The notes under the pieces were generated by a model that saw only the letters and a list, made by a program, of their open reading frames with translations, made no database searches and was not told where the DNA came from. Made by a program: the position numbers and the translations under genes. DNA of 64,000 bases from Pseudomonas sp. S04 (GTDB lineage: Bacteria > Pseudomonadota > Gammaproteobacteria > Pseudomonadales > Pseudomonadaceae): contig NZ_CP019427.1 in the NCBI RefSeq assembly GCF_009834545.1, forward strand, positions 5,763,001 through 5,827,000. Reading direction: 5' to 3'. Of this stretch, positions 18,568-27,663 are shown in pieces. Within the stretch, counting starts at the first letter, position 1. Every line of letters starts with the position of its first letter.

Positions 18568-19764
18568 ATGTCCCTGCCAAGCTTGCGCCTCAAAGCCAAT
18601 GCCGACCGTCGCCTGCGCGCCGGCCACCTGTGGGTCTACAGTAACGAAATCGACGTAGCCGCCACCCCGCTGCACGGCTTCAAGGCCGGCGACCAGGCGA
18701 TCCTGGAAGCCGCCGGTGGCAAGCCGCTGGGCATCGTCGCCATGAGCCCGAACAACCTGATCTGCGCCCGCCTGCTGTCGCGCGACATCAAGCTGCCACT
18801 GGACAAGTCGCTGCTGGTGCACCGCCTGAACGTCGCCCTGTCGCTGCGCGAGCGCCTGTTCGACAAGCCGTTCTACCGCCTGGTCTACGGCGATTCCGAC
18901 CTGCTGCCGGGCTTGGTAGTCGACCGTTTCGGCGACATCCTGGTGGTGCAGATCGCCTCGGCGACCATGGAAACCCATAAAGACGACGTGATCGCCGCGT
19001 TGACCCAAGTGCTCAAGCCGAGCGGCATTCTGTTCAAGAATGACTCCGCCGCGCGCGACGCCGAAGGCCTCGAGCGCTACGTCGACACCGTGTTCGGCCT
19101 GGTGCCGGAGTGGGTCGCCCTGGAAGAGAACGGGGTGAAATTCGAAGCGCCGGTCATTCAGGGCCAGAAAACCGGCTGGTTCTACGACCACCGCATGAAC
19201 CGTGCCCGCCTGGCCCCGTACGCCAAAGGCAAGCGTGTACTGGACCTGTACAGCTACATCGGTGGCTGGGGCGTGCAGGCTGCCGCATTCGGCGCCAGCG
19301 AAGTGTTCTGCGTCGACGCCTCGGCCTTCGCCCTCGACGGCGTTGAGCGCAACGCTGCGCTGAACGGCTTTGCCGACAAAATGACCTGCATCGAGGGCGA
19401 CGTATTCGAAGCCCTGAAAGAGTTGAAAGCCAGCGAAGAACGTTTCGACGTGATCGTGGCCGACCCGCCGGCCTTCATCAAACGCAAGAAAGACATGAAG
19501 AACGGCGAAGGCGCCTACCGTCGCCTGAACGAGCAAGCCATGCGCCTGCTCAACAAGGACGGCATCCTGGTCAGCGCCTCGTGCTCGATGCACCTGCCCG
19601 AAGATGATCTGCAGAACATCCTGCTGACCAGCGCCCGCCACCTGGACCGCAACATCCAGCTGCTGGAACGCGGCGGCCAGGGCCCGGACCACCCGGTACA
19701 CCCGGCCATTGCTGAAACCCGCTACATCAAGAGCATCACCTGCCGGCTGCTTCCCAACAGCTGA
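18568..19764 (+). CDS. rlmI: 23S rRNA (cytosine(1962)-C(5))-methyltransferase RlmI
   Basis: The 398-residue protein has an N-terminal PUA RNA-binding domain (about 1-80, LRLKANADRRLRAGHLWVYSNEID), then the EEHEE-like linker and a SAM methyltransferase domain: VLDLYSYIGGWGVQAAAFGA (motif I) and IVADPPAFIKRKK (catalytic motif), with a late SCSMHL carrying the catalytic Cys. This matches RlmI/YccW, which makes m5C1962 of 23S rRNA. GGAG lies before the ATG. A REPIN with an expanded minisatellite follows the stop. Confidence 0.94.
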   Translation: MSLPSLRLKANADRRLRAGHLWVYSNEIDVAATPLHGFKAGDQAILEAAGGKPLGIVAMSPNNLICARLLSRDIKLPLDKSLLVHRLNVALSLRERLFDKPFYRLVYGDSDLLPGLVVDRFGDILVVQIASATMETHKDDVIAALTQVLKPSGILFKNDSAARDAEGLERYVDTVFGLVPEWVALEENGVKFEAPVIQGQKTGWFYDHRMNRARLAPYAKGKRVLDLYSYIGGWGVQAAAFGASEVFCVDASAFALDGVERNAALNGFADKMTCIEGDVFEALKELKASEERFDVIVADPPAFIKRKKDMKNGEGAYRRLNEQAMRLLNKDGILVSASCSMHLPEDDLQNILLTSARHLDRNIQLLERGGQGPDHPVHPAIAETRYIKSITCRLLPNS

Positions 19765-19778
19765 TAACGCAAAACCTA

Positions 19779-19970
19779 TGTAGGAGCGAGCGCCCGCTTG
19801 CGGCGCCCGCTTGCGGCGCCCGCTTGCGGCGCCCGCTTGCGGCGCCCGCTTGCGGCGCCCGCTTGCGGCTTGCTCGCTTGCGGCTTGCTCGCGATGGAGG
19901 TCAACGATAACGCGGGGAACCTGATACCCCGCGGTGTCATTGAACTCATCGCGAGCAGGCTCGCTCCAGG
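19779..19970. repeat. REPIN (GTAGGAG family) left of the RAYT gene, with expanded core
   Basis: The left REP starts TGTAGGAGCGAG and the right one ends GCGAGCAGGCTCGCTCCAG; between them is GGTCAACGATAACGCGGGGAACCTG, also seen in the REPIN at 20523 and, inverted, in that at 22773. The left REP is not simple: its core is interrupted by six 13-bp tandem units and two 15-bp units before it resumes as GCTCGCGATGG. The right end lacks the usual TACAG. Confidence 0.85.
19791..19868 (+). repeat. 13-bp minisatellite (six perfect copies) inside a REP
   Basis: CGCCCGCTTGCGG is repeated six times without a mismatch (starts 19791, 19804, 19817, 19830, 19843, 19856). It is followed by CTTGCTCGCTTGCGG (19869-19883) and then CTTGCTCGCGATGG, a normal REP end. 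The unit looks like a mutated REP core that was then amplified by slippage. It is not in a coding region. Confidence 0.95.
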
Positions 19971-20060
19971 TGCAGGACACATTCTGATCCACTGCCGAAG
20001 CGACAACCTCCCACCCCACGCCTACCGTTTTCTCTTCCCATCACCGAAGAGGACAACGGA

Positions 20061-20519
20061 ATGTCCAACACGCCAAAAGCCCATCGATTACGCACAGGTC
20101 GGCACTCGCAATCCGGTCGTATCTATCACCTGACCGCTGTCACCCATGAACGACAACCGATCTTCAATGATTTGTACGTTGGACGCTTGGTAGTGAGTGA
20201 ATTCAGAAGAGCTCATGAAGCCGGCAATGCCACCTCAATAGCCTGGGTCGTCATGCCGGATCACTTTCATTGGCTGGTTGAATTGCACAACGGTGATTTG
20301 CCGAGACTGATGCAAGCAGCCAAATCCAGAAGTGCTCGCGCCATCAACCAGCAAAGAGGTCGCCACGAAACACTATGGCAAAAGGGTTACTTCGATCGGG
20401 CCTTGCGTCGCGAGGAAGACCTGAAAGCCATCGCCCGATACATCATCGCCAACCCTTTGCGCGCCGGGCTTGTGACTCGAGTTGGAGACTACCCCCTGTG
20501 GGATGCCATGTGGATTTAA
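20061..20519 (+). CDS. REP-associated tyrosine transposase (RAYT)
   Basis: The 152-residue protein belongs to the TnpA_REP / Y1_Tnp (IS200-like HUH) family. It has IYHLTAVTHERQPIF near the start, the metal-binding HxH in MPDHFHWLVEL (His68, His70), LWQKGYFDRALRREEDL, and the probable catalytic Tyr127 in ARYIIANPLRAGLV. RAYTs are single-copy domesticated transposases that disperse REP/REPIN elements. REPINs of the GTAGGAG family flank it on both sides (19779 and 20523), the standard arrangement for a RAYT and its cognate repeats. GAAGAGG lies about ten bases before the ATG. It appears intact. Confidence 0.93.
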   Translation: MSNTPKAHRLRTGRHSQSGRIYHLTAVTHERQPIFNDLYVGRLVVSEFRRAHEAGNATSIAWVVMPDHFHWLVELHNGDLPRLMQAAKSRSARAINQQRGRHETLWQKGYFDRALRREEDLKAIARYIIANPLRAGLVTRVGDYPLWDAMWI

Positions 20520-20522
20520 TAC

Positions 20523-20622
20523 TGTAGGAGCGAGCTCGCTCGCGATGGTGGTCAACGATAACGCGGGGAACCTGACACCCCGCGGCGTTCTCGGGTTCAT
20601 CGCGAGCGAGCTCGCTCCTACG
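20523..20622. repeat. REPIN (GTAGGAG family) right of the RAYT gene
   Basis: TGTAGGAGCGAGCTCGCTCGCGATGG and CATCGCGAGCGAGCTCGCTCCTAC are inverted REPs about 50 bp apart, starting a few bases after the RAYT stop. Inner sequence GGTCAACGATAACGCGGGGAACC is shared with the REPIN to the left of the RAYT gene. Confidence 0.92.
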
Positions 20623-20862
20623 GGGGTGGTCGCCAAACGTCTTGTGAATGCTTGCAGCCATTCCCTCCAGCCGCCAGCGGTGTAGAATCGGCCCTATTCA
20701 TCGCCAGTCATCCCCCGGCGGGTTTATGAGCTCAAGCTGAAGCGCGCGGCGATCCCGCAAAGTTCTCGGCAACTTCCGGACACCCGGCTATTTCTGAGTG
20801 TTCCAGACGTCAATAGAAGCTCACTTCCCTTTTGATACCTGATTAGCCGCCCGGAGTGCTTC
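20623..20862 (+). other. ilvD upstream region
   Basis: These 240 bp between the REPIN and ilvD hold no gene. A possible -10 (TAGAAT, 20683-20688) has no well-spaced -35, so I do not call a promoter. The leader of roughly 170 nt from there contains GC-rich stretches that could fold, but I see no leader peptide with runs of Ile, Leu or Val codons, so attenuation by translation is not evident. GGAG precedes the ilvD ATG. Confidence 0.4.
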
Positions 20863-22704
20863 ATGCCAGATTACCGCTCGAAAACATCCACCCACGGTCG
20901 CAACATGGCCGGTGCTCGCGCTCTGTGGCGCGCCACGGGGATGAAAGATGACGACTTCAAAAAGCCGATCATCGCCATTGCCAACTCCTTTACCCAATTC
21001 GTCCCGGGCCACGTGCACCTCAAGGACCTGGGTCAACTGGTTGCCCGCGAGATCGAGCGCGCTGGCGGTGTGGCCAAGGAATTCAACACCATTGCAGTCG
21101 ATGACGGCATCGCCATGGGTCACGACGGCATGCTCTATTCGCTGCCGAGCCGCGAGATCATCGCCGACTCCGTCGAGTACATGGTCAACGCCCACTGCGC
21201 CGACGCGATCGTCTGCATCTCCAACTGCGACAAGATCACCCCCGGCATGCTGATGGCCGCCTTGCGCCTGAACATCCCGGTGATCTTCGTTTCCGGCGGT
21301 CCGATGGAAGCCGGCAAGACCAAGCTCGCCTCCCACGGCCTGGACCTGGTTGACGCCATGGTGATCGCCGCCGACTCCAGCGCTTCTGACGAGAAAGTCG
21401 CTGAGTACGAGCGCAGCGCCTGCCCGACGTGCGGCTCGTGCTCCGGCATGTTCACCGCCAACTCGATGAACTGCCTGGTTGAAGCCCTCGGCCTCGCGCT
21501 GCCGGGTAACGGCTCGACCCTGGCCACCCACAGCGACCGCGAACAGCTGTTCCTGCAAGCCGGGCGCACCATCGTCGAACTGTGCAAACGCTACTACGGT
21601 GACAACGACGACTCGGTACTGCCGCGCAATATCGCCAACTTCAAGGCGTTCGAAAACGCCATGACGCTGGACATCGCCATGGGCGGTTCCACCAACACCA
21701 TCCTGCACTTGCTGGCCGCAGCCCAGGAAGCCGAGATCGACTTCGACCTGAAGGACATCGACCGCCTGTCGCGCCACGTACCGCAACTGTGCAAGGTCGC
21801 GCCGAACATCCAGAAGTACCACATGGAAGACGTGCACCGCGCCGGCGGGATCTTCTCGATCTTAGGCTCGCTGGCCCGTGGTGGCCTGCTGCACACCGAG
21901 CTGCCGACCGTGCACAGCAAGAGCATGGCCGAAGGCATCGCCAAGTGGGACATCACCCAGACCACCGACGAAGCCGTGCACCACTTCTTCAAGGCCGGCC
22001 CGGCGGGCATCCCGACCCAGACCGCATTCAGCCAGTCGACCCGTTGGGAAACCCTGGACGACGACCGTGAAAACGGCTGTATTCGCAGTGTCGAGCATGC
22101 CTACTCGCAAGAAGGCGGCCTGGCCGTGCTGTACGGCAACATCGCCCTGGACGGCTGCGTGGTGAAAACCGCCGGTGTCGACGAGTCGATCCACGTGTTC
22201 GAAGGTCGCGCCAAAATCTACGAAAGCCAGGACAGCTCGGTGCGCGGCATCCTCGCCGACGAAGTCAAAGAAGGCGACATCGTGATCATCCGTTACGAAG
22301 GCCCGAAAGGCGGCCCGGGCATGCAGGAAATGCTCTATCCGACCTCCTACCTCAAGTCCAAGGGCCTGGGCAAAGCCTGCGCCCTGCTCACCGACGGTCG
22401 CTTCTCCGGCGGCACCTCGGGCCTGTCCATCGGCCACGCTTCGCCAGAAGCCGCTGCCGGCGGTGCGATTGGCCTGGTGCAGGATGGCGACAAAGTGTTG
22501 ATCGACATTCCCAACCGCTCGATCAACCTGTTGGTCAGCGATGAAGAACTGGCGGCACGCCGCGTCGAGCAGGACAAAAAAGGCTGGAAGCCGGTTGAAG
22601 TGCGCCCACGTAAAGTGACCACCGCACTGAAAGCCTACGCCCTGCTGGCCACCAGCGCCGACAAGGGTGCCGTGCGCAACAAGGCGATGCTCGACGGGCT
22701 GTGA
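20863..22704 (+). CDS. ilvD: Dihydroxy-acid dehydratase
   Basis: The 613-residue Fe-S enzyme dehydrates 2,3-dihydroxy-isovalerate and -methylvalerate to the keto acids that lead to valine, leucine and isoleucine. Conserved features are [26 protein letters not shown] (a cluster Cys), the [17 protein letters not shown] block and [20 protein letters not shown] near the C-terminus. Full length for the long bacterial type. It stands alone on the plus strand and is followed by a good intrinsic terminator. Confidence 0.97.
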   Translation: MPDYRSKTSTHGRNMAGARALWRATGMKDDDFKKPIIAIANSFTQFVPGHVHLKDLGQLVAREIERAGGVAKEFNTIAVDDGIAMGHDGMLYSLPSREIIADSVEYMVNAHCADAIVCISNCDKITPGMLMAALRLNIPVIFVSGGPMEAGKTKLASHGLDLVDAMVIAADSSASDEKVAEYERSACPTCGSCSGMFTANSMNCLVEALGLALPGNGSTLATHSDREQLFLQAGRTIVELCKRYYGDNDDSVLPRNIANFKAFENAMTLDIAMGGSTNTILHLLAAAQEAEIDFDLKDIDRLSRHVPQLCKVAPNIQKYHMEDVHRAGGIFSILGSLARGGLLHTELPTVHSKSMAEGIAKWDITQTTDEAVHHFFKAGPAGIPTQTAFSQSTRWETLDDDRENGCIRSVEHAYSQEGGLAVLYGNIALDGCVVKTAGVDESIHVFEGRAKIYESQDSSVRGILADEVKEGDIVIIRYEGPKGGPGMQEMLYPTSYLKSKGLGKACALLTDGRFSGGTSGLSIGHASPEAAAGGAIGLVQDGDKVLIDIPNRSINLLVSDEELAARRVEQDKKGWKPVEVRPRKVTTALKAYALLATSADKGAVRNKAMLDGL

Positions 22705-22720
22705 TCGTTAGCCGTTGAAC

Positions 22721-22755
22721 AAAAAAATACCCCGCCAAGTGCGGGGTATTTTTTT
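22721..22755. terminator. Bidirectional intrinsic terminator after ilvD
   Basis: AAAAAAATACCCCGC-CAAGT-GCGGGGTATTTTTTT: a 9-bp stem (ATACCCCGC, 22727-22735, with GCGGGGTAT, 22741-22749) has A-runs before it and T-runs after it, so it works for ilvD on the plus strand and could also stop transcription arriving from the phosphatase gene on the minus strand. Confidence 0.93.
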
Positions 22756-22772
22756 GGACAACATCCGGTCAA

Positions 22773-22875
22773 CTGTAGGAGCGAGCCTGCTCGCGAAAAA
22801 CCTGAGAGCACCGCGGGGTATCAGGCTTCCAGCGTTATCGTTGACGACCATTGCGAGCAGGCTCGCTCCTACAGT
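22773..22875. repeat. REPIN (GTAGGAG family) between ilvD and pchP
   Basis: CTGTAGGAGCGAGCCTGCTCGCGA and GCGAGCAGGCTCGCTCCTACAG are inverted REPs. The inner segment is the reverse complement of that in the REPINs beside the RAYT gene (CGTTATCGTTGACGACCAT), so this copy is inserted in the opposite orientation. Confidence 0.92.
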
Positions 22876-22886
22876 GAAGCAAATCC

Positions 22887-23942
22887 TTACTGGATTTCCT
22901 CCGGCTTGACGATCACCCAGTTCTTGTCCGCCGTCACCGGCAGCCCTTCTTTGGCCTGGGCCGCAGCGTGCTTGGCCATCATGCCGTTGATCTGGGCCAT
23001 GTATTTGTCCTTGCGGTTGACCCACAGGTGGATGCCGCCCTTGGCCACGTCGACACTGTGAAACAGCATGTAGCCGTCGCTGGTCGGAGTGTCGCCGCCC
23101 ACCAGCACTGGTTTTTTCCACTCGTCGATGTAGGTCAGGATGGCGGCCTGCTTGCCGGCCATCCAGGTCGCAGGGGTCCACAGGTATGGGGTCAGCTCCA
23201 GGCCCAGGTTGGCCTTCTCGTCGTACTTGCCGGCCGTGATCTGCTTGCGCGCGGTGGTCAGCTCGCCGCTTTTGCGGTCCTTGAGCAGCATCGTCACGCC
23301 GATCACGTTTTGCGGTTTGACGTTGTAGCCATACTTGGGATCGGAGGCGACCATGCGCACCAGCTCTTCCGAGGCGGCGGTCATCACGTAGACCTCGATG
23401 CCGTTTTCCATCAGCTTGTTGTACAGCTCGGCTTGCCCGGTGAAGATCTTCGGCGGGTTGACCTCGATGGTCTTGACCACGTCGCCTTCGTAATAGGTGC
23501 TAGGCACCGGCTTGCCGGAGGCCATCAACTCGTCGACGTAGCCCTTGAGTTCCTTGAGGGTGAAACCGGAAAAGACCTGGGCGACCCATGGGTAGCAGAC
23601 CATGTCATCGAGCTCGCACAGCCGGTAGTAGTAACTGAACAGGCTTTCCTGGTGTTCGGCGGTGTCCTTGAACGGGATCAGCTTCAGGGAGGGGTCCAGC
23701 TTCTCGCGGGTGATCAGGCCTTTGTTTTCCATGAACGGCAACAGCGACTCTTCCAGGTCGTAGCGGTAGCTGGTGTTGTCCATGTCGAACACCGCGTAGT
23801 TACCCTTGTTGGCGTTGGCCGCGATCATCGCGTCCAGTTGCTTGGCCTGTGCCTCGGGCCAATGTTTGAGATCGGTGGCGAACACCTGGCCGGCAAGGCC
23901 CAGGCACATGGCGACGGCTAACACTTGCGTAGCGACTTTCAT
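22887..23942 (-). CDS. pchP: Phosphorylcholine phosphatase (HAD superfamily), periplasmic
   Basis: The 351-residue HAD phosphatase has a cleavable signal of about 22 residues ending VFA. Motif I is DMDNT (Asp53, Asp55, Thr57; Asp31, Asp33, Thr35 after signal removal, the published numbering for P. aeruginosa PchP as I recall it), in the distinctive context YAVFDMDNTSYRYDLEES. Motif II lies in YVMTAASEE, and the acidic motif is GGDTPTSDG. PchP releases phosphate from phosphorylcholine, part of choline use and phosphate scavenging from host or environmental lipids. AGGGAG is best spaced for the ATG at 23942; another ATG lies two codons earlier. Confidence 0.87.
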   Translation of the reverse strand: MKVATQVLAVAMCLGLAGQVFATDLKHWPEAQAKQLDAMIAANANKGNYAVFDMDNTSYRYDLEESLLPFMENKGLITREKLDPSLKLIPFKDTAEHQESLFSYYYRLCELDDMVCYPWVAQVFSGFTLKELKGYVDELMASGKPVPSTYYEGDVVKTIEVNPPKIFTGQAELYNKLMENGIEVYVMTAASEELVRMVASDPKYGYNVKPQNVIGVTMLLKDRKSGELTTARKQITAGKYDEKANLGLELTPYLWTPATWMAGKQAAILTYIDEWKKPVLVGGDTPTSDGYMLFHSVDVAKGGIHLWVNRKDKYMAQINGMMAKHAAAQAKEGLPVTADKNWVIVKPEEIQ

Positions 23943-24183
23943 GTGCATTTCTCCCTGAATGAAAGCCATCGACGCTAACAAATCTGCATGACAGTCCTCG
24001 TCTGAGCACGACCGCTTGCGTGCTGATTCCGTCACCGGCATAACCGACAGCGTCAGGCGCTTATTCCAAAAACGACAGTCACCATGCGTTTTTGGTATTA
24101 ATTTTATAGATATCAAGCTGTTAGGCTTGCCGGTTCGCAATTGCCCCGCGAGGCGATTGGCACAAGTCTTTTTTGGAGTCTCG

Positions 24184-25575
24184 ATGAATCTGCCGCTGAT
24201 CCTCAATCTGCTGGTGTTCCTGGCCTTGCTGTTTGGCCTGGCACAAACCCGCCACACCACCTGGAGCCTGGCCAAGAAAGTGCTGCTGGCGCTGGTCATG
24301 GGCGTGGCGTTTGGCGTGGCCTTGCACACGATTTACGGTGCAGGCAATCCAGTGCTCAAAGCCTCCATCAGCTGGTTCGACCTGGTGGGTAACGGTTACG
24401 TGCAATTGCTGCAAATGATCGTGATCCCCCTGGTATTTGCTTCGATCCTCAGTGCTGTTGCCAGGCTGCACAACGCGTCCTCCCTGGGCAAGATCAGCTT
24501 CCTGACCATCGGCACCCTGCTGTTCACCACCGCTATCGCGGCGCTGATCGGCATCGGCCTGACCAACCTGTTCGGCCTGACCGCCGAAGGCCTGGTCGCC
24601 GGCACCCAGGAAATGGCGCGCCTGCAAACCATCCAGAGCGACTACGCGGGCAAGGTTGCCGACCTGAATGTGCCGCAGTTGCTGCTGTCGTTCATCCCGC
24701 AGAACCCGTTCGCCGACCTGGCCCGTGCCAAGCCGACGTCGATCATCAGCGTGGTGATTTTTGCCGCCTTCCTCGGTATTGCAGCCCTGCAACTGCTCAA
24801 GGATGACGTGGAAAAAGGTCAGAAAGTGATCAACGCCATCGACACCCTGCAAGCCTGGGTGATGCGCCTGGTACGCCTGGTGATGAAGTTGACCCCCTAC
24901 GGTGTGCTGGCGCTGATGACCAAAGTGGTCGCCGGTTCCAACCTGCAGGACATCATCAAGCTCGGCAGTTTTGTGGTGGTGTCGTACCTGGGCCTGGGCC
25001 TGATGTTTGTAGTCCACGGCCTGCTGGTGGCGCTGGCCGGGATCAACCCGCTGCGCTTTTTCCGCAAGGTCTGGCCGGTACTGACCTTCGCCTTCACCAG
25101 CCGCTCCAGCGCCGCGAGCATCCCGCTGAGCATCGAAGCGCAAACCCGCCGCCTGGGGATCCCGCAGTCGATCGCCAGCTTCGCCGCTTCGTTTGGCGCC
25201 ACCATTGGCCAGAACGGCTGCGCTGGTCTCTATCCGGCGATGTTGGCGGTGATGGTCGCCCCGACCGTGGGCATCAACCCGCTCGACCCGCTGTGGATCG
25301 CAACGTTGGTGGCGATTGTGACGTTGAGTTCGGCCGGGGTGGCCGGGGTCGGCGGTGGCGCAACCTTCGCCGCGCTGATCGTGTTGCCGGCCATGGGTTT
25401 GCCGGTGTCTTTGGTGGCGTTGCTGATTTCCGTCGAGCCGCTGATCGACATGGGCCGCACGGCGCTGAACGTCAGTGGTTCGATGACAGCCGGGGCGATT
25501 ACCAGCCAGATCATGCAACAGACGGATAAAGACGTGCTGCTGGCTGATGAGCATGAGGAGTTGGCGCACGCTTGA
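24184..25575 (+). CDS. tcyP: L-cystine:cation symporter, TcyP type
   Basis: The 463-residue dicarboxylate/amino acid:cation symporter (DAACS family) has many membrane helices. It resembles E. coli TcyP (YdjN) closely from the start ([34 protein letters not shown], read in parts), with [31 protein letters not shown], the hairpin serines [11 protein letters not shown] and [10 protein letters not shown]. It should import cystine as a sulfur source. Upstream in-frame sequence is not hydrophobic, so the ATG at 24184 is preferred. A 241-bp gap separates it from the divergent pchP; no regulatory element was recognised there. Confidence 0.9.
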   Translation: MNLPLILNLLVFLALLFGLAQTRHTTWSLAKKVLLALVMGVAFGVALHTIYGAGNPVLKASISWFDLVGNGYVQLLQMIVIPLVFASILSAVARLHNASSLGKISFLTIGTLLFTTAIAALIGIGLTNLFGLTAEGLVAGTQEMARLQTIQSDYAGKVADLNVPQLLLSFIPQNPFADLARAKPTSIISVVIFAAFLGIAALQLLKDDVEKGQKVINAIDTLQAWVMRLVRLVMKLTPYGVLALMTKVVAGSNLQDIIKLGSFVVVSYLGLGLMFVVHGLLVALAGINPLRFFRKVWPVLTFAFTSRSSAASIPLSIEAQTRRLGIPQSIASFAASFGATIGQNGCAGLYPAMLAVMVAPTVGINPLDPLWIATLVAIVTLSSAGVAGVGGGATFAALIVLPAMGLPVSLVALLISVEPLIDMGRTALNVSGSMTAGAITSQIMQQTDKDVLLADEHEELAHA

Positions 25576-25599
25576 GTCTTTGAGCGGCTGAGCGGGCCT

Positions 25600-25691
25600 C
25601 ATCGCGGGCAAGCCCGCTCCCACATGGGTCTTGGTCGAACACAAATATGTGTTCACCGCAGATCCCTGTGGGAGCGGGCTTGCCCGCGATG
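25600..25691. repeat. REPIN (GTGGGAG family) between convergent tcyP and folA
   Basis: CATCGCGGGCAAGCCCGCTCCCACA and TGTGGGAGCGGGCTTGCCCGCGATG are inverted REPs. Between them GAACACA-AATA-TGTGTTC (25637-25654) forms an extra stem in the centre. It occupies the whole gap between two convergent genes and may serve as their shared 3' structure. Confidence 0.93.
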
Positions 25692-25694
25692 CTT

Positions 25695-26207
25695 TTAGGC
25701 TTTCTCCCAGATTTCGAAGCTGTACGCCGGTTTGTCGCCTTCGGCCGGATTCAGCGCATTCGACACCAGTTTCCACTGGTTCAACTCAAACTCCGGAAAC
25801 CACGCATCACCCTCGGGGCTCAGCGCCACGCGGGTCAGGTACAGCCGATCGGCCTGGGCCAATCCTTGCGCATACAGTTGCGCACCGCCAATCAGCATCA
25901 GCTCATCGACACCTTGTTCCAGCGCCCATTCCTGCGCTCGCTCGACGGCGGCTTCCAGCGACGGATAGACCTCGGCACCCTCCAGCTGCAAGTCGGCCTG
26001 GCGACTGACCACGATGTTCAACCGCCCCGGCAGTGGGCGACCGAGGGAATCCCAGGTCTTGCGACCCATGATGATCGGCTTGCCCAGGGTAGTGGCCTTG
26101 AAGTATTTGAAATCCCCCGGCAAGTGCCAGGGCATGCTGTTGTCGACGCCGATCACGCGGTTTTCACCGAGGGCTGCGATCAGGCTGAGGGGGAGTGTTT
26201 TTTTCAT
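25695..26207 (-). CDS. folA: Dihydrofolate reductase
   Basis: The 170-residue enzyme reduces dihydrofolate to tetrahydrofolate with NADPH. Features: LSLIAALGENRVIGVDNSMPWHLPGDFKYFK with the catalytic acid Asp32, GKPIIMGRKTWDSLGRPLPGR (NADPH-binding region) and LIGGAQLYAQGL. Length and start match Pseudomonas FolA. There is no recognisable Shine-Dalgarno before the ATG. thyA, which regenerates the dihydrofolate substrate, lies about 15 kb away in the same window. Confidence 0.95.
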   Translation of the reverse strand: MKKTLPLSLIAALGENRVIGVDNSMPWHLPGDFKYFKATTLGKPIIMGRKTWDSLGRPLPGRLNIVVSRQADLQLEGAEVYPSLEAAVERAQEWALEQGVDELMLIGGAQLYAQGLAQADRLYLTRVALSPEGDAWFPEFELNQWKLVSNALNPAEGDKPAYSFEIWEKA

Positions 26208-26292
26208 GGCGAGGAGGATACCAGAGCCTCGCTTTCCCCGATAAGCGCCACAGCGGTTATGCTCAGCACTCACTTAAGCGACGGGATGACGC

Positions 26293-27663
26293 GTGACTGA
26301 TCTGCACACACTCTGGCTAACCGAAACCATCCGTCTGCGCGAGGAACACGCCGGCGCCCTGGAGGATTCGCAAGCCAACCGCCTGGCCCGCAATGCCGGT
26401 GGCGACCTGCCCAGCCGCATCCAGGCCCGTGCACACTGGCTGGCCGAACGCGATGGCCTGACCGCGGCCCTGCGCCATTGGCTACAAGGCGCGCGCCTGG
26501 CACTGCTGGTCCTGGCCGTGCTGGCGATCCTCAGTGGCGCCGGCCTGGCATTTGCCGCCCTGGGCGATGGCCAGGCTCCGGTCAATGTGTTCTGGGCCCT
26601 GGGCAGCCTGCTCGGGCTGAACCTGATTCTGCTGCTCAGTTGGGCCTCGGGGCTGATCCTCGCCGCCGACTACGGCGCCACCCTCGGGCGCCTGTGGCTG
26701 TGGCTCAGTGAAAAACTCGCCCGCGATGCCAAGGCCGCCCACCTGGCGCCGGCCCTGCTGCTGTTGCTACAACGGCACAAACTCAATCGCTGGTTGCTGG
26801 GCCTGCTGGTCAATGGCCTGTGGCTGGTGGTGATGCTCAGTGCGCTGGTCATGGTCCTGACGCTGATGGCGACCCGGCGCTACGGGTTTGTCTGGGAGAC
26901 CACCATCCTCAGCGGCGAAACCTTCGTCGCCCTGACCCAGGCCCTCGGTGCCCTGCCTGCACTGCTGGGGTTCAGCGTGCCTACCGAAGAGATGATCCGC
27001 GCCAGCGGTGACGCCGCCCTGAACCTTGAAAGCGCCCGCCAAGCCTGGGCCGGCTGGCTGGTCGGCGTGGTGCTGGTGTACGGTGCATTGCCGCGCCTGC
27101 TGCTGACCCTGCTGTGCCTGTGGCGCTGGAGCCGTGGCCGCGCGGGCTTGCAACTGGACCTGAAATTGCCCGGCTACGCCCAATTGCGTGAACGCCTGAT
27201 GCCCAGCAGCGAGCGCCTCGGCGTCAGCGATGCCGCGCCAGAGCGCCTGCATCAGGTCGAAAGCGCGAGCAGCGCCCTGCACAGTGACGGCGCGCTGTTG
27301 GTAGCCATCGAGCTGGACGACCAGCGCCCGTGGCCGCCGGCCCTGGCGAAGAACGTCAAGGATGCCGGGATCCTCGACAGCCGCGAGTCGCGGCAAAAGC
27401 TTCTCGAACAACTGACCCGCTTCCCGCCAGCCCGCCTGCTGATCGCGTGCGACCCCCGGCGCTCTCCGGATCGCGGCAGCCTGGCGCTGATCGCCGAACT
27501 GGCCCAGAGCGCCAGCGCCACCCGTGTCTGGCTGCTGCAGGCACCGCCCGGCCAGGCGTTGGACGCCGACCGCCTGGGGGACTGGCATGCCGCCCTGCAG
27601 CAATTGGGCTTGCCCTTCGCCGATTGCGCACCGATGAACTGGCTGGAGTCGGGTCATGACTGA
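26293..27663 (+). CDS. DUF2868 domain-containing membrane protein
   Basis: The 456-residue protein has a charged N-terminal part and four or so membrane helices (about residues 68-90, 100-122, 165-190 and 252-275), followed by a cytosolic C-terminal domain of about 160 residues. It is always, to my knowledge, encoded next to a DUF3482 GTPase, and here overlaps that gene by 8 bp (ATGACTGA). Function is unknown; a membrane-receptor or effector role for the GTPase is inference. Start is a GTG at 26293, the first codon of the conserved frame after folA. Confidence 0.83.
   Translation: MTDLHTLWLTETIRLREEHAGALEDSQANRLARNAGGDLPSRIQARAHWLAERDGLTAALRHWLQGARLALLVLAVLAILSGAGLAFAALGDGQAPVNVFWALGSLLGLNLILLLSWASGLILAADYGATLGRLWLWLSEKLARDAKAAHLAPALLLLLQRHKLNRWLLGLLVNGLWLVVMLSALVMVLTLMATRRYGFVWETTILSGETFVALTQALGALPALLGFSVPTEEMIRASGDAALNLESARQAWAGWLVGVVLVYGALPRLLLTLLCLWRWSRGRAGLQLDLKLPGYAQLRERLMPSSERLGVSDAAPERLHQVESASSALHSDGALLVAIELDDQRPWPPALAKNVKDAGILDSRESRQKLLEQLTRFPPARLLIACDPRRSPDRGSLALIAELAQSASATRVWLLQAPPGQALDADRLGDWHAALQQLGLPFADCAPMNWLESGHD

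Noticed and set aside
18460..20019. 519-codon minus-strand frame across rlmI and the minisatellite
   Set aside because: Shadow of rlmI; its N-terminal repeats are the 13-bp minisatellite translated.
20623..20862. Translational attenuator or riboswitch upstream of ilvD
   Set aside because: No leader peptide with branched-chain codons and no riboswitch core recognised; the region is simply a GC-rich leader.
24121..25776. 551-codon minus-strand frame opposite tcyP
   Set aside because: Gln/His/Arg-rich shadow of a membrane-protein gene; no start signal or family features.
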